NCBI GenBank assembly: GCA_910585525.1
Contig: CAJUFR010000032.1
Coordinates: forward strand, 1 to 24,238
DNA: 24,238 nucleotides
Direction: 5' to 3'
From: an uncultured Angelakisella sp.
GTDB taxonomy: Bacteria; Bacillota; Clostridia; Oscillospirales; Ruminococcaceae
Shown here one piece after another: positions 17,739 to 24,238 of the stretch (its first letter is position 1; the number at the start of each line of letters is the position of its first letter). A program made the translations under genes and the position numbers. The notes under the pieces were generated by a model. The model worked only from the letters and a program-made list of their open reading frames with translations. It had not been told where the DNA came from and searched no databases.

Positions 17739-19477
17739 TCCTGCAAGCACTGACGGAACACTATGAGGCGCTGGCCGCCCAGGGGAAGATCGCAAGACCG
17801 GGCTGGGCGGATGCCAAGATATCCTTTGCCCTCTGCCTGGGGGAAAGCGGGGAACTGGAACGGGTGGCCTCCACCAAAACGGAGCAGACCCAGGGGAAAA
17901 AGACGGTGCTGGCCCCACAGAAGCTGTCTTTGCCCGCCCCGGTGACACGCACAGCAGGTGTCCTTTCCAACTTCCTTTGGGACAACTCCAGCTACATACT
18001 GGGTGTGGACGCCAAGGGGAAGCCCCAACGGAGCCTGAAATGCTTTGAAGCCTGCAAGGTCCTCCACCACCAGGTGCTGGACGGGGTGGACAGTCCCGGA
18101 GCCAGGGCGCTGCTGGCTTTCCTCGACCGGTGGGACCCTGCTGCCGCGGCGGAGCATCCCGCCCTGAAGGAGGACTGGGAAGAACTCACCGGCGGGGCCA
18201 ATCTGGTCTTTCGGTACCATGGGGACTATCTCCACAATGACCCGATGATCCGGCGGGCCTGGCAACGCCACTACGATTCCAGCGGCGAAGGGCCGGAGAT
18301 GGTCTGCCTGGTCACCGGCCAGAAGGGCCCGGTGGAAGCGGTCCACCCCTCCATCAAGGGGGTGGCAGGGGGACAGACCAGCGGCACGGCGCTGGTATCC
18401 TTCAACGCCCCCGCCTTCTGCTCCTACGGCCGTGACCAGAGTCTCAACGCCCCGGTGAGCAGATACGCCGCCTTTGCCTACACCACCGCCCTCAACGATC
18501 TTCTTGCCGACCGGGAGCACCTGTACCGGGTGGGGAACACCACCGTTCTCTTCTGGGCCAAAAGCGGGCAGCCCGCCTTCCAGGACTTCTTTGCCGCCAT
18601 GGCCTTTGGGGGGACGGCGTGTTATGACGCCGGCACCTTGGGCGGGATGCTGAAAAGCCTGCTGGAGGGCAAGCCGGTGCTGTACGACGAGACCCGGCTG
18701 GACCCCGGCATGGACTTTTACATCCTGGGCATCTCCCCCAACGCCGCTCGCCTGTCGGTGCGGTTCTTCCTGCGGAACTCCTTTGGGGGATTTTTGGAGA
18801 ACGTGCAAAGGCACAATGACCGGCTGGAGATCATCCGCCCCGCCAACGACAGCTTTGAGAGCATCCCCCCCTGGAAGCTGGTGGACGCCACGGTGAACCA
18901 GAATTCAAAGGATAAGTCCCCCTCCCCTGTTATGACCGGGGAGGTGCTGCGGGCCATCCTCACCGATACCCACTACCCCGTCTCGCTGCTCAACGGCGTC
19001 ACCCTGCGGATCCGGGCCGATCATAAGGTGGACCGGACCCGAGCCGCCATCCTCAAGGCGTATTACCTGAAGAAACCACATCCCGACATACCAAAGGAGG
19101 TTTTGACCGTGTCCCTGAACCCCGCCTGTGATACCCCGGCCTACGTCCTGGGGCGGCTCTTCTCGGTCTACGAGGCCATCCAGTCCGCCGCCAATCCCGG
19201 CATCAACACCACCATCAAGGACAAGTATTTCAACTCCGCCGCCGCCACCCCGGCCGTCATCTTCCCCATCCTGGGCAACCTGGCCCAGAAGCATCTGAAG
19301 AAGCTGAAAAGTTCCAACCGGGGCCTGTGCGTGTTCTACGAAAAGCAGCTGGGGGAGGTGGCATCCCTGCTGGACACCAGCTTCCCCGCCCGTATGTCCC
19401 TTCCCCAGCAGGGGGCGTTCCAGCTGGGCTATTACCACCAGACCCAGGACCGTTATCAGAAGAAGGAGGATAAATAA
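17735..19477 (+). CDS. cas8c: Cas8c (Csd1), large subunit of type I-C Cascade
   Basis: This 580-residue large subunit recognises the PAM and helps open the target DNA. Family features are SNFLWDNSSYILGVD (about 75-90), CLVTGQKGPVEAVHPSIKGVAGGQTSG in the middle, LVSFNAPAFCSYG and FYILGISPNAARLSVRFF at about 327-345. Length is usual for Csd1. The start is GTG at 17735, whose bases overlap the cas5c stop (GTGA), with GGGAGGTGAT upstream; this implies translational coupling. The longer open frame is a shadow within cas5c. The last 122 codons can also be translated separately as Cas11c from an internal GTG (19109). Confidence 0.96.
   Translation: MILQALTEHYEALAAQGKIARPGWADAKISFALCLGESGELERVASTKTEQTQGKKTVLAPQKLSLPAPVTRTAGVLSNFLWDNSSYILGVDAKGKPQRSLKCFEACKVLHHQVLDGVDSPGARALLAFLDRWDPAAAAEHPALKEDWEELTGGANLVFRYHGDYLHNDPMIRRAWQRHYDSSGEGPEMVCLVTGQKGPVEAVHPSIKGVAGGQTSGTALVSFNAPAFCSYGRDQSLNAPVSRYAAFAYTTALNDLLADREHLYRVGNTTVLFWAKSGQPAFQDFFAAMAFGGTACYDAGTLGGMLKSLLEGKPVLYDETRLDPGMDFYILGISPNAARLSVRFFLRNSFGGFLENVQRHNDRLEIIRPANDSFESIPPWKLVDATVNQNSKDKSPSPVMTGEVLRAILTDTHYPVSLLNGVTLRIRADHKVDRTRAAILKAYYLKKPHPDIPKEVLTVSLNPACDTPAYVLGRLFSVYEAIQSAANPGINTTIKDKYFNSAAATPAVIFPILGNLAQKHLKKLKSSNRGLCVFYEKQLGEVASLLDTSFPARMSLPQQGAFQLGYYHQTQDRYQKKEDK
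19109..19477 (+). CDS. cas11c: Cas11c, small subunit made from an internal start inside cas8c
   Basis: Within cas8c a perfect AAAGGAGG (19093-19100) lies 8 bases before an in-frame GTG (codon 459 of Cas8c). Translation from it gives a 122-residue, helix-rich polypeptide (starting SLNPACDTPAYVLGRLFSVYEAIQ, ending in a Lys/Asp-rich tail) that shares the Cas8c stop. Type I-C systems are known to make their small Cascade subunit in exactly this way, by internal initiation near the 3' end of cas8c, and the size agrees with the known Cas11c. The Shine-Dalgarno is better than that of cas8c itself, in line with the need for several Cas11 copies per complex. The start is deduced, not measured. Confidence 0.82.
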   Translation: MSLNPACDTPAYVLGRLFSVYEAIQSAANPGINTTIKDKYFNSAAATPAVIFPILGNLAQKHLKKLKSSNRGLCVFYEKQLGEVASLLDTSFPARMSLPQQGAFQLGYYHQTQDRYQKKEDK

Positions 19478-19478
19478 C

Positions 19479-20372
19479 ATGTCCCAGCCCATCAATAACC
19501 GCTATGAGTTTGTCATCCTGTTCGATGTGGAAAACGGCAACCCAAACGGGGACCCCGACGCCGGGAACATGCCCCGGGTTGACCCGGAGACCGGCCTGGG
19601 CCTGGTCACCGATGTCTGTCTCAAGCGGAAGATCCGCAGCTATATCGAAACGGTGAAGGAGGATTCCACCGGTTACCGCATCTACATCAAGGACGGGGTA
19701 CCCCTGAACCGCAGCGACGCCGAAGCCTATGCCGCCCTGGATGTCACTGACAAGACAGTGAAGGAGAAAAAGAAAGCCGACCCCGACCTGGACCGGAAGA
19801 TCCGGGACTGGATGTGCGCCAACTTCTTTGATATCCGTACCTTTGGCGCCGTGATGACCACCTTTGTCAAGGCCGCCCTCAACTGCGGCCAGGTCCGGGG
19901 GCCGGTCCAGCTGGGCTTTGCCCGGAGCGTGGAGCCTGTGATCCCCCAGGAGGTGACCATCACCCGGGTGGCCATCACCACCGAGGCCGACGCCGAGAAG
20001 AAGGACACCGAGATGGGGCGCAAATATATCGTCCCCTACGGCCTTTACCGCTGCGAGGGGTATATCTCCGCCAACCTGGCCCGGAAGACCACCGGCTTTT
20101 CGGAGGAGGACCTGGAACTGCTGTGGCAGGCCATCCTGAACATGTTTGAAAACGACCGCTCCGCCGCCCGGGGCAAGATGGCGGTGCGGGAACTGATCGT
20201 CTTCCGGCACGATACGGAACTGGGCTGTGCCCCGGCCTGGAAGCTGTTCGACACGGTGAAGGTGGAGCGTGTCGGGGACGGCGCCGTCCCCGCCCGGTCC
20301 TACCAGGACTACCGGGTCACGGTGGACGAGGGTGCTCTCCCCGACGGTGTCACCTGCCGGCGGATGGCATGA
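19479..20372 (+). CDS. cas7c: Cas7c (Csd2), Cascade backbone subunit
   Basis: This 297-residue RAMP protein polymerises along the crRNA spacer to form the Cascade backbone. The N-terminus FVILFDVENGNPNGDPDAGNMPRVD is the Csd2/Cas7c hallmark. It is followed by DVCLKRKIRSYI, FFDIRTFGAVMTT (about 113-125), GPVQLGFARSVEPV and RKYIVPYGLYRCEGYISANLA. The AGAAGGAGG site sits at the end of cas8c and the ATG begins one base after its stop. The 3' end overlaps cas4 by ATGA. Confidence 0.97.
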   Translation: MSQPINNRYEFVILFDVENGNPNGDPDAGNMPRVDPETGLGLVTDVCLKRKIRSYIETVKEDSTGYRIYIKDGVPLNRSDAEAYAALDVTDKTVKEKKKADPDLDRKIRDWMCANFFDIRTFGAVMTTFVKAALNCGQVRGPVQLGFARSVEPVIPQEVTITRVAITTEADAEKKDTEMGRKYIVPYGLYRCEGYISANLARKTTGFSEEDLELLWQAILNMFENDRSAARGKMAVRELIVFRHDTELGCAPAWKLFDTVKVERVGDGAVPARSYQDYRVTVDEGALPDGVTCRRMA

Positions 20373-21031
20373 GTTGGCGGGAGGAGGACTATCTCCAGCT
20401 TTCCGGCCTCCAGCACTTCGCCTTCTGCCGCCGTCAATGGGCGCTGATCCACATCGAGGCCCTGTGGGCGGAAAACTACCGCACCGTGGACGGGACGCTG
20501 ATGCACCGGCACGTCCACGACCAGCAGGCCCGGGAGAGCCGGGGGGACCTGCTGATCGTCCGGGGGCTGGCTATCCACTCGGCGAGGCTGGGGGTCTCCG
20601 GCCAGTGCGATGCGGTGGAGTTCCGCCGCTCCCCCGGCGGGGTGTCCCTGGCCGGGCGGGAGGGGCGGTGGCAGCCCTACCCGGTGGAGTACAAGCGGGG
20701 CCGCCCCAAGGAAAACAGCGCGGATGAATTGCAGCTTTGCGGGCAGGCCATCTGCCTGGAGGAGATGCTCTGCTGCGCCATCCCGGAGGGGGCTCTCTAC
20801 TACGGGGAGCCCCGCCGCCGGACGGTGGTGGTCTTTACCCCCCAGCTGCGGCAGCAGGTGGAGGAGCATCTTGCCGAGATGCACCAGCTGTACCAAAGGC
20901 AGCACACCCCCAAGGTGAAGCCCTCCAGGGCCTGCAACGCCTGCTCGTTGAAGGACCTGTGCCTGCCAAAGCTGTTGAGCCGGAAGCCGGTAGCGGACTA
21001 CCTGGCCGGGGCCATGGAGGATCCCATATGA
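20369..21031 (+). CDS. cas4: Cas4 nuclease, spacer acquisition
   Basis: This 220-residue RecB-like exonuclease with an iron-sulfur cluster trims prespacers and helps select the PAM. Cluster cysteines are Cys20 near the N-terminus and Cys189, Cys192 and Cys198 in the C-terminal CNACSLKDLC. The nuclease motifs are a His in HRHVHD (46-51), Asp81 in GQCDAVEF, and Glu107-Tyr-Lys109 in PVEYKRG, with a QLCGQAIC motif IV-like helix. Both ends overlap neighbours by ATGA (cas7c before, cas1 after), so it is part of a tightly coupled operon. Length is typical for type I-C Cas4. Confidence 0.96.
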   Translation: MSWREEDYLQLSGLQHFAFCRRQWALIHIEALWAENYRTVDGTLMHRHVHDQQARESRGDLLIVRGLAIHSARLGVSGQCDAVEFRRSPGGVSLAGREGRWQPYPVEYKRGRPKENSADELQLCGQAICLEEMLCCAIPEGALYYGEPRRRTVVVFTPQLRQQVEEHLAEMHQLYQRQHTPKVKPSRACNACSLKDLCLPKLLSRKPVADYLAGAMEDPI

Positions 21032-22059
21032 AGCAGCTGCTCAATACCCTTTTCATCACCTCGGAGGACATTTACCTGTCGCTGGACGGGGAGAACGTGG
21101 TGGCTAACCGGGACAAGGAACAGGTTGGCCGCTTTCCCCTGCACACCCTGCAAAACATTGTGGTCTTTTCCTATGCAGGCGCCTCCCCTGCGCTGATGGG
21201 GGCTTGTGCCCAGCGGCAGATCGGGCTGGCTTTCTGCACCCCACGGGGGAGGTTTCTGGCCCGGGTCTGCGGGGAGAGCGCCGGGAACGTGCTGCTGCGC
21301 CGGACCCAGTACCGGGCGGCCGACGACCCGGCCCAATGCTGCCGTGTCAGCCGGGCCATGATCTTTGGCAAGCTGTTCAACGCCCGTTGGAGCATCGAGC
21401 GGACCCGCCGGGACCACGGCCTGCGGGTGGACGGGGAGCGGCTCTCCGCCGTCTCCCAACAGATCGGCGGGCTGTTGACCCAGGTGAAGGAGGCCGTTGA
21501 CCCCGACAATCTCCGGGGGCTGGAGGGGGTGGGGGCAAGCGCCTACTTTGGGGTGTTTGACCAGATGATCCTGGGGGACAAGGAGACCTTCTTTTTCCGC
21601 CAGCGGAGCCGCCGCCCGCCCCTGGACCCGGTGAACGCCATGCTCTCCTTTGCCTACAGTCTCCTGGCCCACGATTGCGCTTCCGCCCTGGAGAGCGCGG
21701 GGCTGGACTCTTATGTGGGATTCCTCCACCGGGACCGTCCCGGGCGGACCTCCCTGGCCCTGGACCTGATGGAGGAACTGCGCCCCTGCATGGCCGACCG
21801 CCTGGTGCTGACCCTCATCAACACCCGTGTGGTCAAGGCGGGGGACTTCCAACAGATGGAAAGCGGGGCGGTTCTTATGACCGAGGAGGGGCGGAAGCGG
21901 TTCCTCAAAAGCTGGCAGGAGAAGAAAAAGGAGACACTGACCCACCCGTACCTGGGGGAAAAGCTCTCCTGGGGAATGATACCCTACATCCAGGCCCTGC
22001 TGCTGGCGCGGTATCTTCGGGGCGACCTGGACGGTTATCCACCTTTTTTATGGAAGTGA
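21028..22059 (+). CDS. cas1: Cas1 integrase (type I-C)
   Basis: This 343-residue integrase inserts new spacers at the leader end of the array together with Cas2. The N-terminal beta domain (about 1-80) opens with LLNTLFITSEDIYLSLDGENVV. The catalytic helical domain has the metal ligands Glu166 in LEGVGASAYF and His234 in GFLHRDRPGR, with Asp246/Glu249 in LALDLMEE. Length and motifs are complete. The ATG overlaps the cas4 stop (ATGA); cas2 begins 4 bases after its stop. Confidence 0.97.
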   Translation: MKQLLNTLFITSEDIYLSLDGENVVANRDKEQVGRFPLHTLQNIVVFSYAGASPALMGACAQRQIGLAFCTPRGRFLARVCGESAGNVLLRRTQYRAADDPAQCCRVSRAMIFGKLFNARWSIERTRRDHGLRVDGERLSAVSQQIGGLLTQVKEAVDPDNLRGLEGVGASAYFGVFDQMILGDKETFFFRQRSRRPPLDPVNAMLSFAYSLLAHDCASALESAGLDSYVGFLHRDRPGRTSLALDLMEELRPCMADRLVLTLINTRVVKAGDFQQMESGAVLMTEEGRKRFLKSWQEKKKETLTHPYLGEKLSWGMIPYIQALLLARYLRGDLDGYPPFLWK

Positions 22060-22063
22060 GAGT

Positions 22064-22354
22064 ATGCTGGTCCTGATCACCTACGATGTAAACACCCAGG
22101 ACGCCCCGGGCCGCAAGCGTCTGCGGCAGATAGCGAAGCAATGTGTCAACTACGGCCAGCGGGTGCAGAACTCGGTCTTTGAGTGCCTGCTGGACCCGGC
22201 CCAATGCCGCCTTTTACAGGCAAAACTCTGCAAGATCATGGACCCGGAAAAAGACAGCCTGCGCTTTTATTACCTGGGGAGCCGGTACGAAAACAAGATC
22301 GAGCATTTCGGCGCCAAGGCGACTTACGACCCGGAGGATGTTCTGATATTGTAG
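22064..22354 (+). CDS. cas2: Cas2, adaptation complex subunit
   Basis: This 96-residue ferredoxin-fold protein bridges Cas1 dimers during spacer integration. The N-terminal strand MLVLITYDVN carries the conserved Asp8. The central RVQNSVFECLLD strand-helix and the FYYLG strand are family hallmarks. It is last in the cas operon and is followed directly by the leader. The ribosome site is weak (GAAGTGAGAG), and coupling to cas1 four bases upstream probably supplies ribosomes. Confidence 0.96.
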   Translation: MLVLITYDVNTQDAPGRKRLRQIAKQCVNYGQRVQNSVFECLLDPAQCRLLQAKLCKIMDPEKDSLRFYYLGSRYENKIEHFGAKATYDPEDVLIL

Positions 22355-22525
22355 GTGCGAAGGGGAAGCGCGCAGGGGATCGCAGGGGCTTCGCACCGGG
22401 TTTTCCGGGGGATATGGGGGGAGTGCGAGGGGGGAGGTCTTGGGGATGGTGTTTTGGCAGGTGGGGGTTTGGTGGGGGTGCTGGGTTTAAGGGAAATCGG
22501 GGGTTTTGTTTTGGTTGTTTTTGCT
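22355..22525 (+). promoter_or_regulatory. CRISPR leader
   Basis: These 171 bases between the cas2 stop and the first repeat contain no gene. The stretch is unusually G-rich, contains a short tandem CGCAGGGG/CGCAGGGG (about 22377-22400) and ends in T-rich TTTTGGTTGTTTTTGCT next to repeat 1. Position next to cas2 and the perfect first repeat identify it as the leader, where Cas1-Cas2 integrates and array transcription starts. A clear -35/-10 pair was not found. Confidence 0.75.
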
Positions 22526-24181
22526 GTCGCCCCCTGCGCGGGGGGCGTGGGTTGAAATTTTGCCGCCGTTCGCGCAATCGAGCGGGCGGAAGGTCGCCCC
22601 CTGCGCGGGGGGCGTGGGTTGAAATACCCGGCTTGTCACGGGAAGCGTTGCGATAACGTGTCGCCCCCTGCGCGGGGGGCGTGGGTTGAAATACCTTTGA
22701 CCCGGCGGACGTGGAAGAGATCGAAAGTCGCCCCCTGCGCGGGGGGCGTGGGTTGAAATGCCCTGAATGTATGAAAGCGGCGGGAGCGTCGGGTCGCCCC
22801 CTGCGCGGGGGGCGTGGGTTGAAATCGGCATTCTCGAAAAAGGAATCATGCCGGAGATCGTCGCCCCCTGCGCGGGGGGCGTGGGTTGAAATTTCAAGAT
22901 CAGGTCAACCGCCCCGGCGCGGACGAGTCGCCCCCTGCGCGGGGGGCGTGGGTTGAAATAAGGCGGTTTGCCCTTATGAGATCGGCGACAAAATCGTCGC
23001 CCCCTGCGCGGGGGGCGTGGGTTGAAATCACGGTAGATTTTTCGCTTCGGATCCCTAATAATGTCGCCCCCTGCGCGGGGGGCGTGGGTTGAAATCCCCG
23101 TCATTGAGGGCTTCCACCCCAACCAAACGGGTCGCCCCCTGCGCGGGGGGCGTGGGTTGAAATCAAAAACTGCGAGTAGCTATGTACTTTAGAGGTCATG
23201 TCGCCCCCTGCGCGGGGGGCGTGGGTTGAAATATTCCTGTCCTTCCCCCCTATTCCGGCAACGATCCCGTCGCCCCCTGCGCGGGGGGCGTGGGTTGAAA
23301 TTTTTTGCAACAGGTAGCAATATTGTGAGAGGAAGTCGCCCCCTGCGCGGGGGGCGTGGGTTGAAATTTCCGGCAACCGGCGGATCGCCGGTAAAGCCCT
23401 GTCGCCCCCTGCGCGGGGGGCGTGGGTTGAAATATGATGATAATAGTAGCGGCGGCAGTGATATAGTGGTCGCCCCCTGCGCGGGGGGCGTGGGTTGAAA
23501 TGTCAATGGGCCTTTTTCTGAGGTCTCCGACATCTAGTCGCCCCCTGCGCGGGGGGCGTGGGTTGAAATAACTCATCGCTAAGGTCCTCTGTGGCGTCTC
23601 CCGCGTCGCCCCCTGCGCGGGGGGCGTGGGTTGAAATCTTTTCTTGGACATCTCCAACTTGCAGCCCGCCACGTCGCCCCCTGCGCGGGGGGCGTGGGTT
23701 GAAATCAAAATTGTTGATAAATAGATTTGTTTTTGTTCCTGTCGCCCCCTGCGCGGGGGGCGTGGGTTGAAATCTTTTACTGCATTTAACAGTGCCCCCC
23801 CCATCGACGTCGCCCCCTGCGCGGGGGGCGTGGGTTGAAATGGTTCAAAACATTTTCGACCCGGGGGGGAGGTCTTGTCGCCCCCTGTGCGGGGGGCGTG
23901 GGTTGAAATATCTCCGCCATTGTCAGCGCTGTGGCAGTCAATCCGTCGCCCCCTGTGCGGGGGGCGTGGGTTGAAATTTTTTGTTTAAAGGGCACCAGGT
24001 AATATTGCCCCAGTCGCCCCCTGTGCGGGGGGCGTGGGTTGAAATAATATTGCGGGTCTTGCATCCATTCTGCCGTAATCGTCGCCCCCTGTGCGGGGGG
24101 CGTGGGTTGAAATCGCCTGGGTCGCCCTGGCGGAAAGGACACCGGCAGGTCGCCCCCTGTGCGGGGGGCGTGGGTTGAAAT
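22526..24181 (+). CRISPR. Type I-C CRISPR array, 25 repeats and 24 spacers
   Basis: The 33-base repeat begins GTCGCCCCCTGCGCGG, continues with GGGGCG and ends TGGGTTGAAAT, a type I-C repeat whose CGCCCCC/GGGGGCG arms form the hairpin cut by Cas5c. Repeats start at 22526, 22593, 22660, 22727, 22793, 22860, 22927, 22996, 23063, 23131, 23200, 23269, 23335, 23401, 23469, 23537, 23605, 23673, 23741, 23809, 23877, 23945, 24013, 24081 and 24149. Spacers are 33-36 bases and by eye all differ. The first 20 repeats are identical; the last five share one change. The leader lies at 22355-22525, so newest spacers are on the left. The array ends inside the window: no repeat occurs at the expected place after 24181. 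Confidence 0.99.
23877..24181 (+). repeat. Five leader-distal repeats with a shared variant
   Basis: Repeats 21-25 (starting 23877, 23945, 24013, 24081, 24149) all have T instead of C at repeat position 12, reading CTGTGCGG instead of CTGCGCGG. The change lies in the predicted hairpin loop, so the stem is unchanged. Repeat 20 at 23809 and all before it have C. Confidence 0.97.
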
Positions 24182-24238
24182 TACTAGGGTCTGTTCACAT
24201 AAGGGCATCGACAATAAGTGCGAAATAGATAAAAGCTA
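24182..24238. other. Sequence after the last repeat, possible insertion-sequence end
   Basis: The 57 bases after repeat 25 contain no further repeat. They begin TACTA-GGGTCTGTTCACA, which resembles the terminal inverted repeat style of some IS5-like insertion sequences. Only one end is visible, so this is a guess. Confidence 0.25.

Noticed and set aside
15108..18814. Minus-strand frames opposite cas3, cas5c and cas8c
   Set aside because: Shadows of the cas genes; no start signals and no recognisable domains.
22487..24214. Open frames on both strands through the CRISPR array with repeated peptides such as THAPRAGGD and PLRGGRGLK
   Set aside because: They are translations of the 33-base CRISPR repeat, whose length keeps frames open; they have no ribosome sites and are a known source of false proteins.

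Overview
The window is GC-rich DNA with strong AGGAGG-type ribosome binding sites, TTGACA/TATAAT promoters (several with an extended TGn -10), a clostridial-type pyruvate phosphate dikinase, a Firmicute-style LexA and a bacitracin/lantibiotic-type ABC transporter with its two-component system. Together these point to a high-GC clostridial Firmicute, probably an Oscillospiraceae relative (Flavonifractor/Lawsonibacter-like). The phylum is a firm inference. The family is only an impression from gene style.

Layout. (1) 1-2941, minus strand: an OmpR-type response regulator, an ABC-2 ATPase and permease, and a histidine kinase cut by the window start, forming a peptide-antibiotic sensing/efflux module. 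(2) 2942-4030: a structured intergenic region, then lexA with a LexA-box-like palindrome on its own -35, ending tail to tail with ferritin. (3) 4030-7411, minus strand: ferritin and ppdK, separated by a clear terminator and each with its own promoter. (4) 7609-10120, plus strand: a glmU-like gene and prs. The GlmU acetyltransferase half looks intact but the uridylyltransferase half has lost its signature. (5) 10289-10430, minus strand: tRNA-Lys(TTT) with a near-ideal promoter. (6) 10483-14277, plus strand: recG, an unrecognised 152-aa protein, a Sir2 deacylase and an AroQ chorismate mutase.

(7) 14303-24181: a complete type I-C CRISPR-Cas locus in canonical order, cas3 - cas5c - cas8c - cas7c - cas4 - cas1 - cas2 - leader - array. 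The array has 25 repeats of 33 bp and 24 spacers of 33-36 bp. The five leader-distal repeats share one C-to-T change in the predicted hairpin loop. cas8c contains an in-frame internal start behind a perfect Shine-Dalgarno, the expected translation unit for the small subunit Cas11c. Cas3 degrades DNA, Cas5c should process crRNA and cap Cascade, Cas8c/Cas7c/Cas11c build the surveillance complex, and Cas4-Cas1-Cas2 acquire spacers.

The most unusual part is the AT-richer gap of about 550 bp between cas3 and cas5c. It holds a terminator after cas3, a promoter, a 31-residue single-helix peptide gene with a Trp-Leu-Asp C-terminal motif like that of Fst-type type I toxins, a strong hairpin terminator, and a convergent promoter on the opposite strand that could make an antisense RNA. 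This looks like a type I toxin-antitoxin module embedded in the cas locus, which could act as an addiction or guard element. That role is an inference from architecture only.
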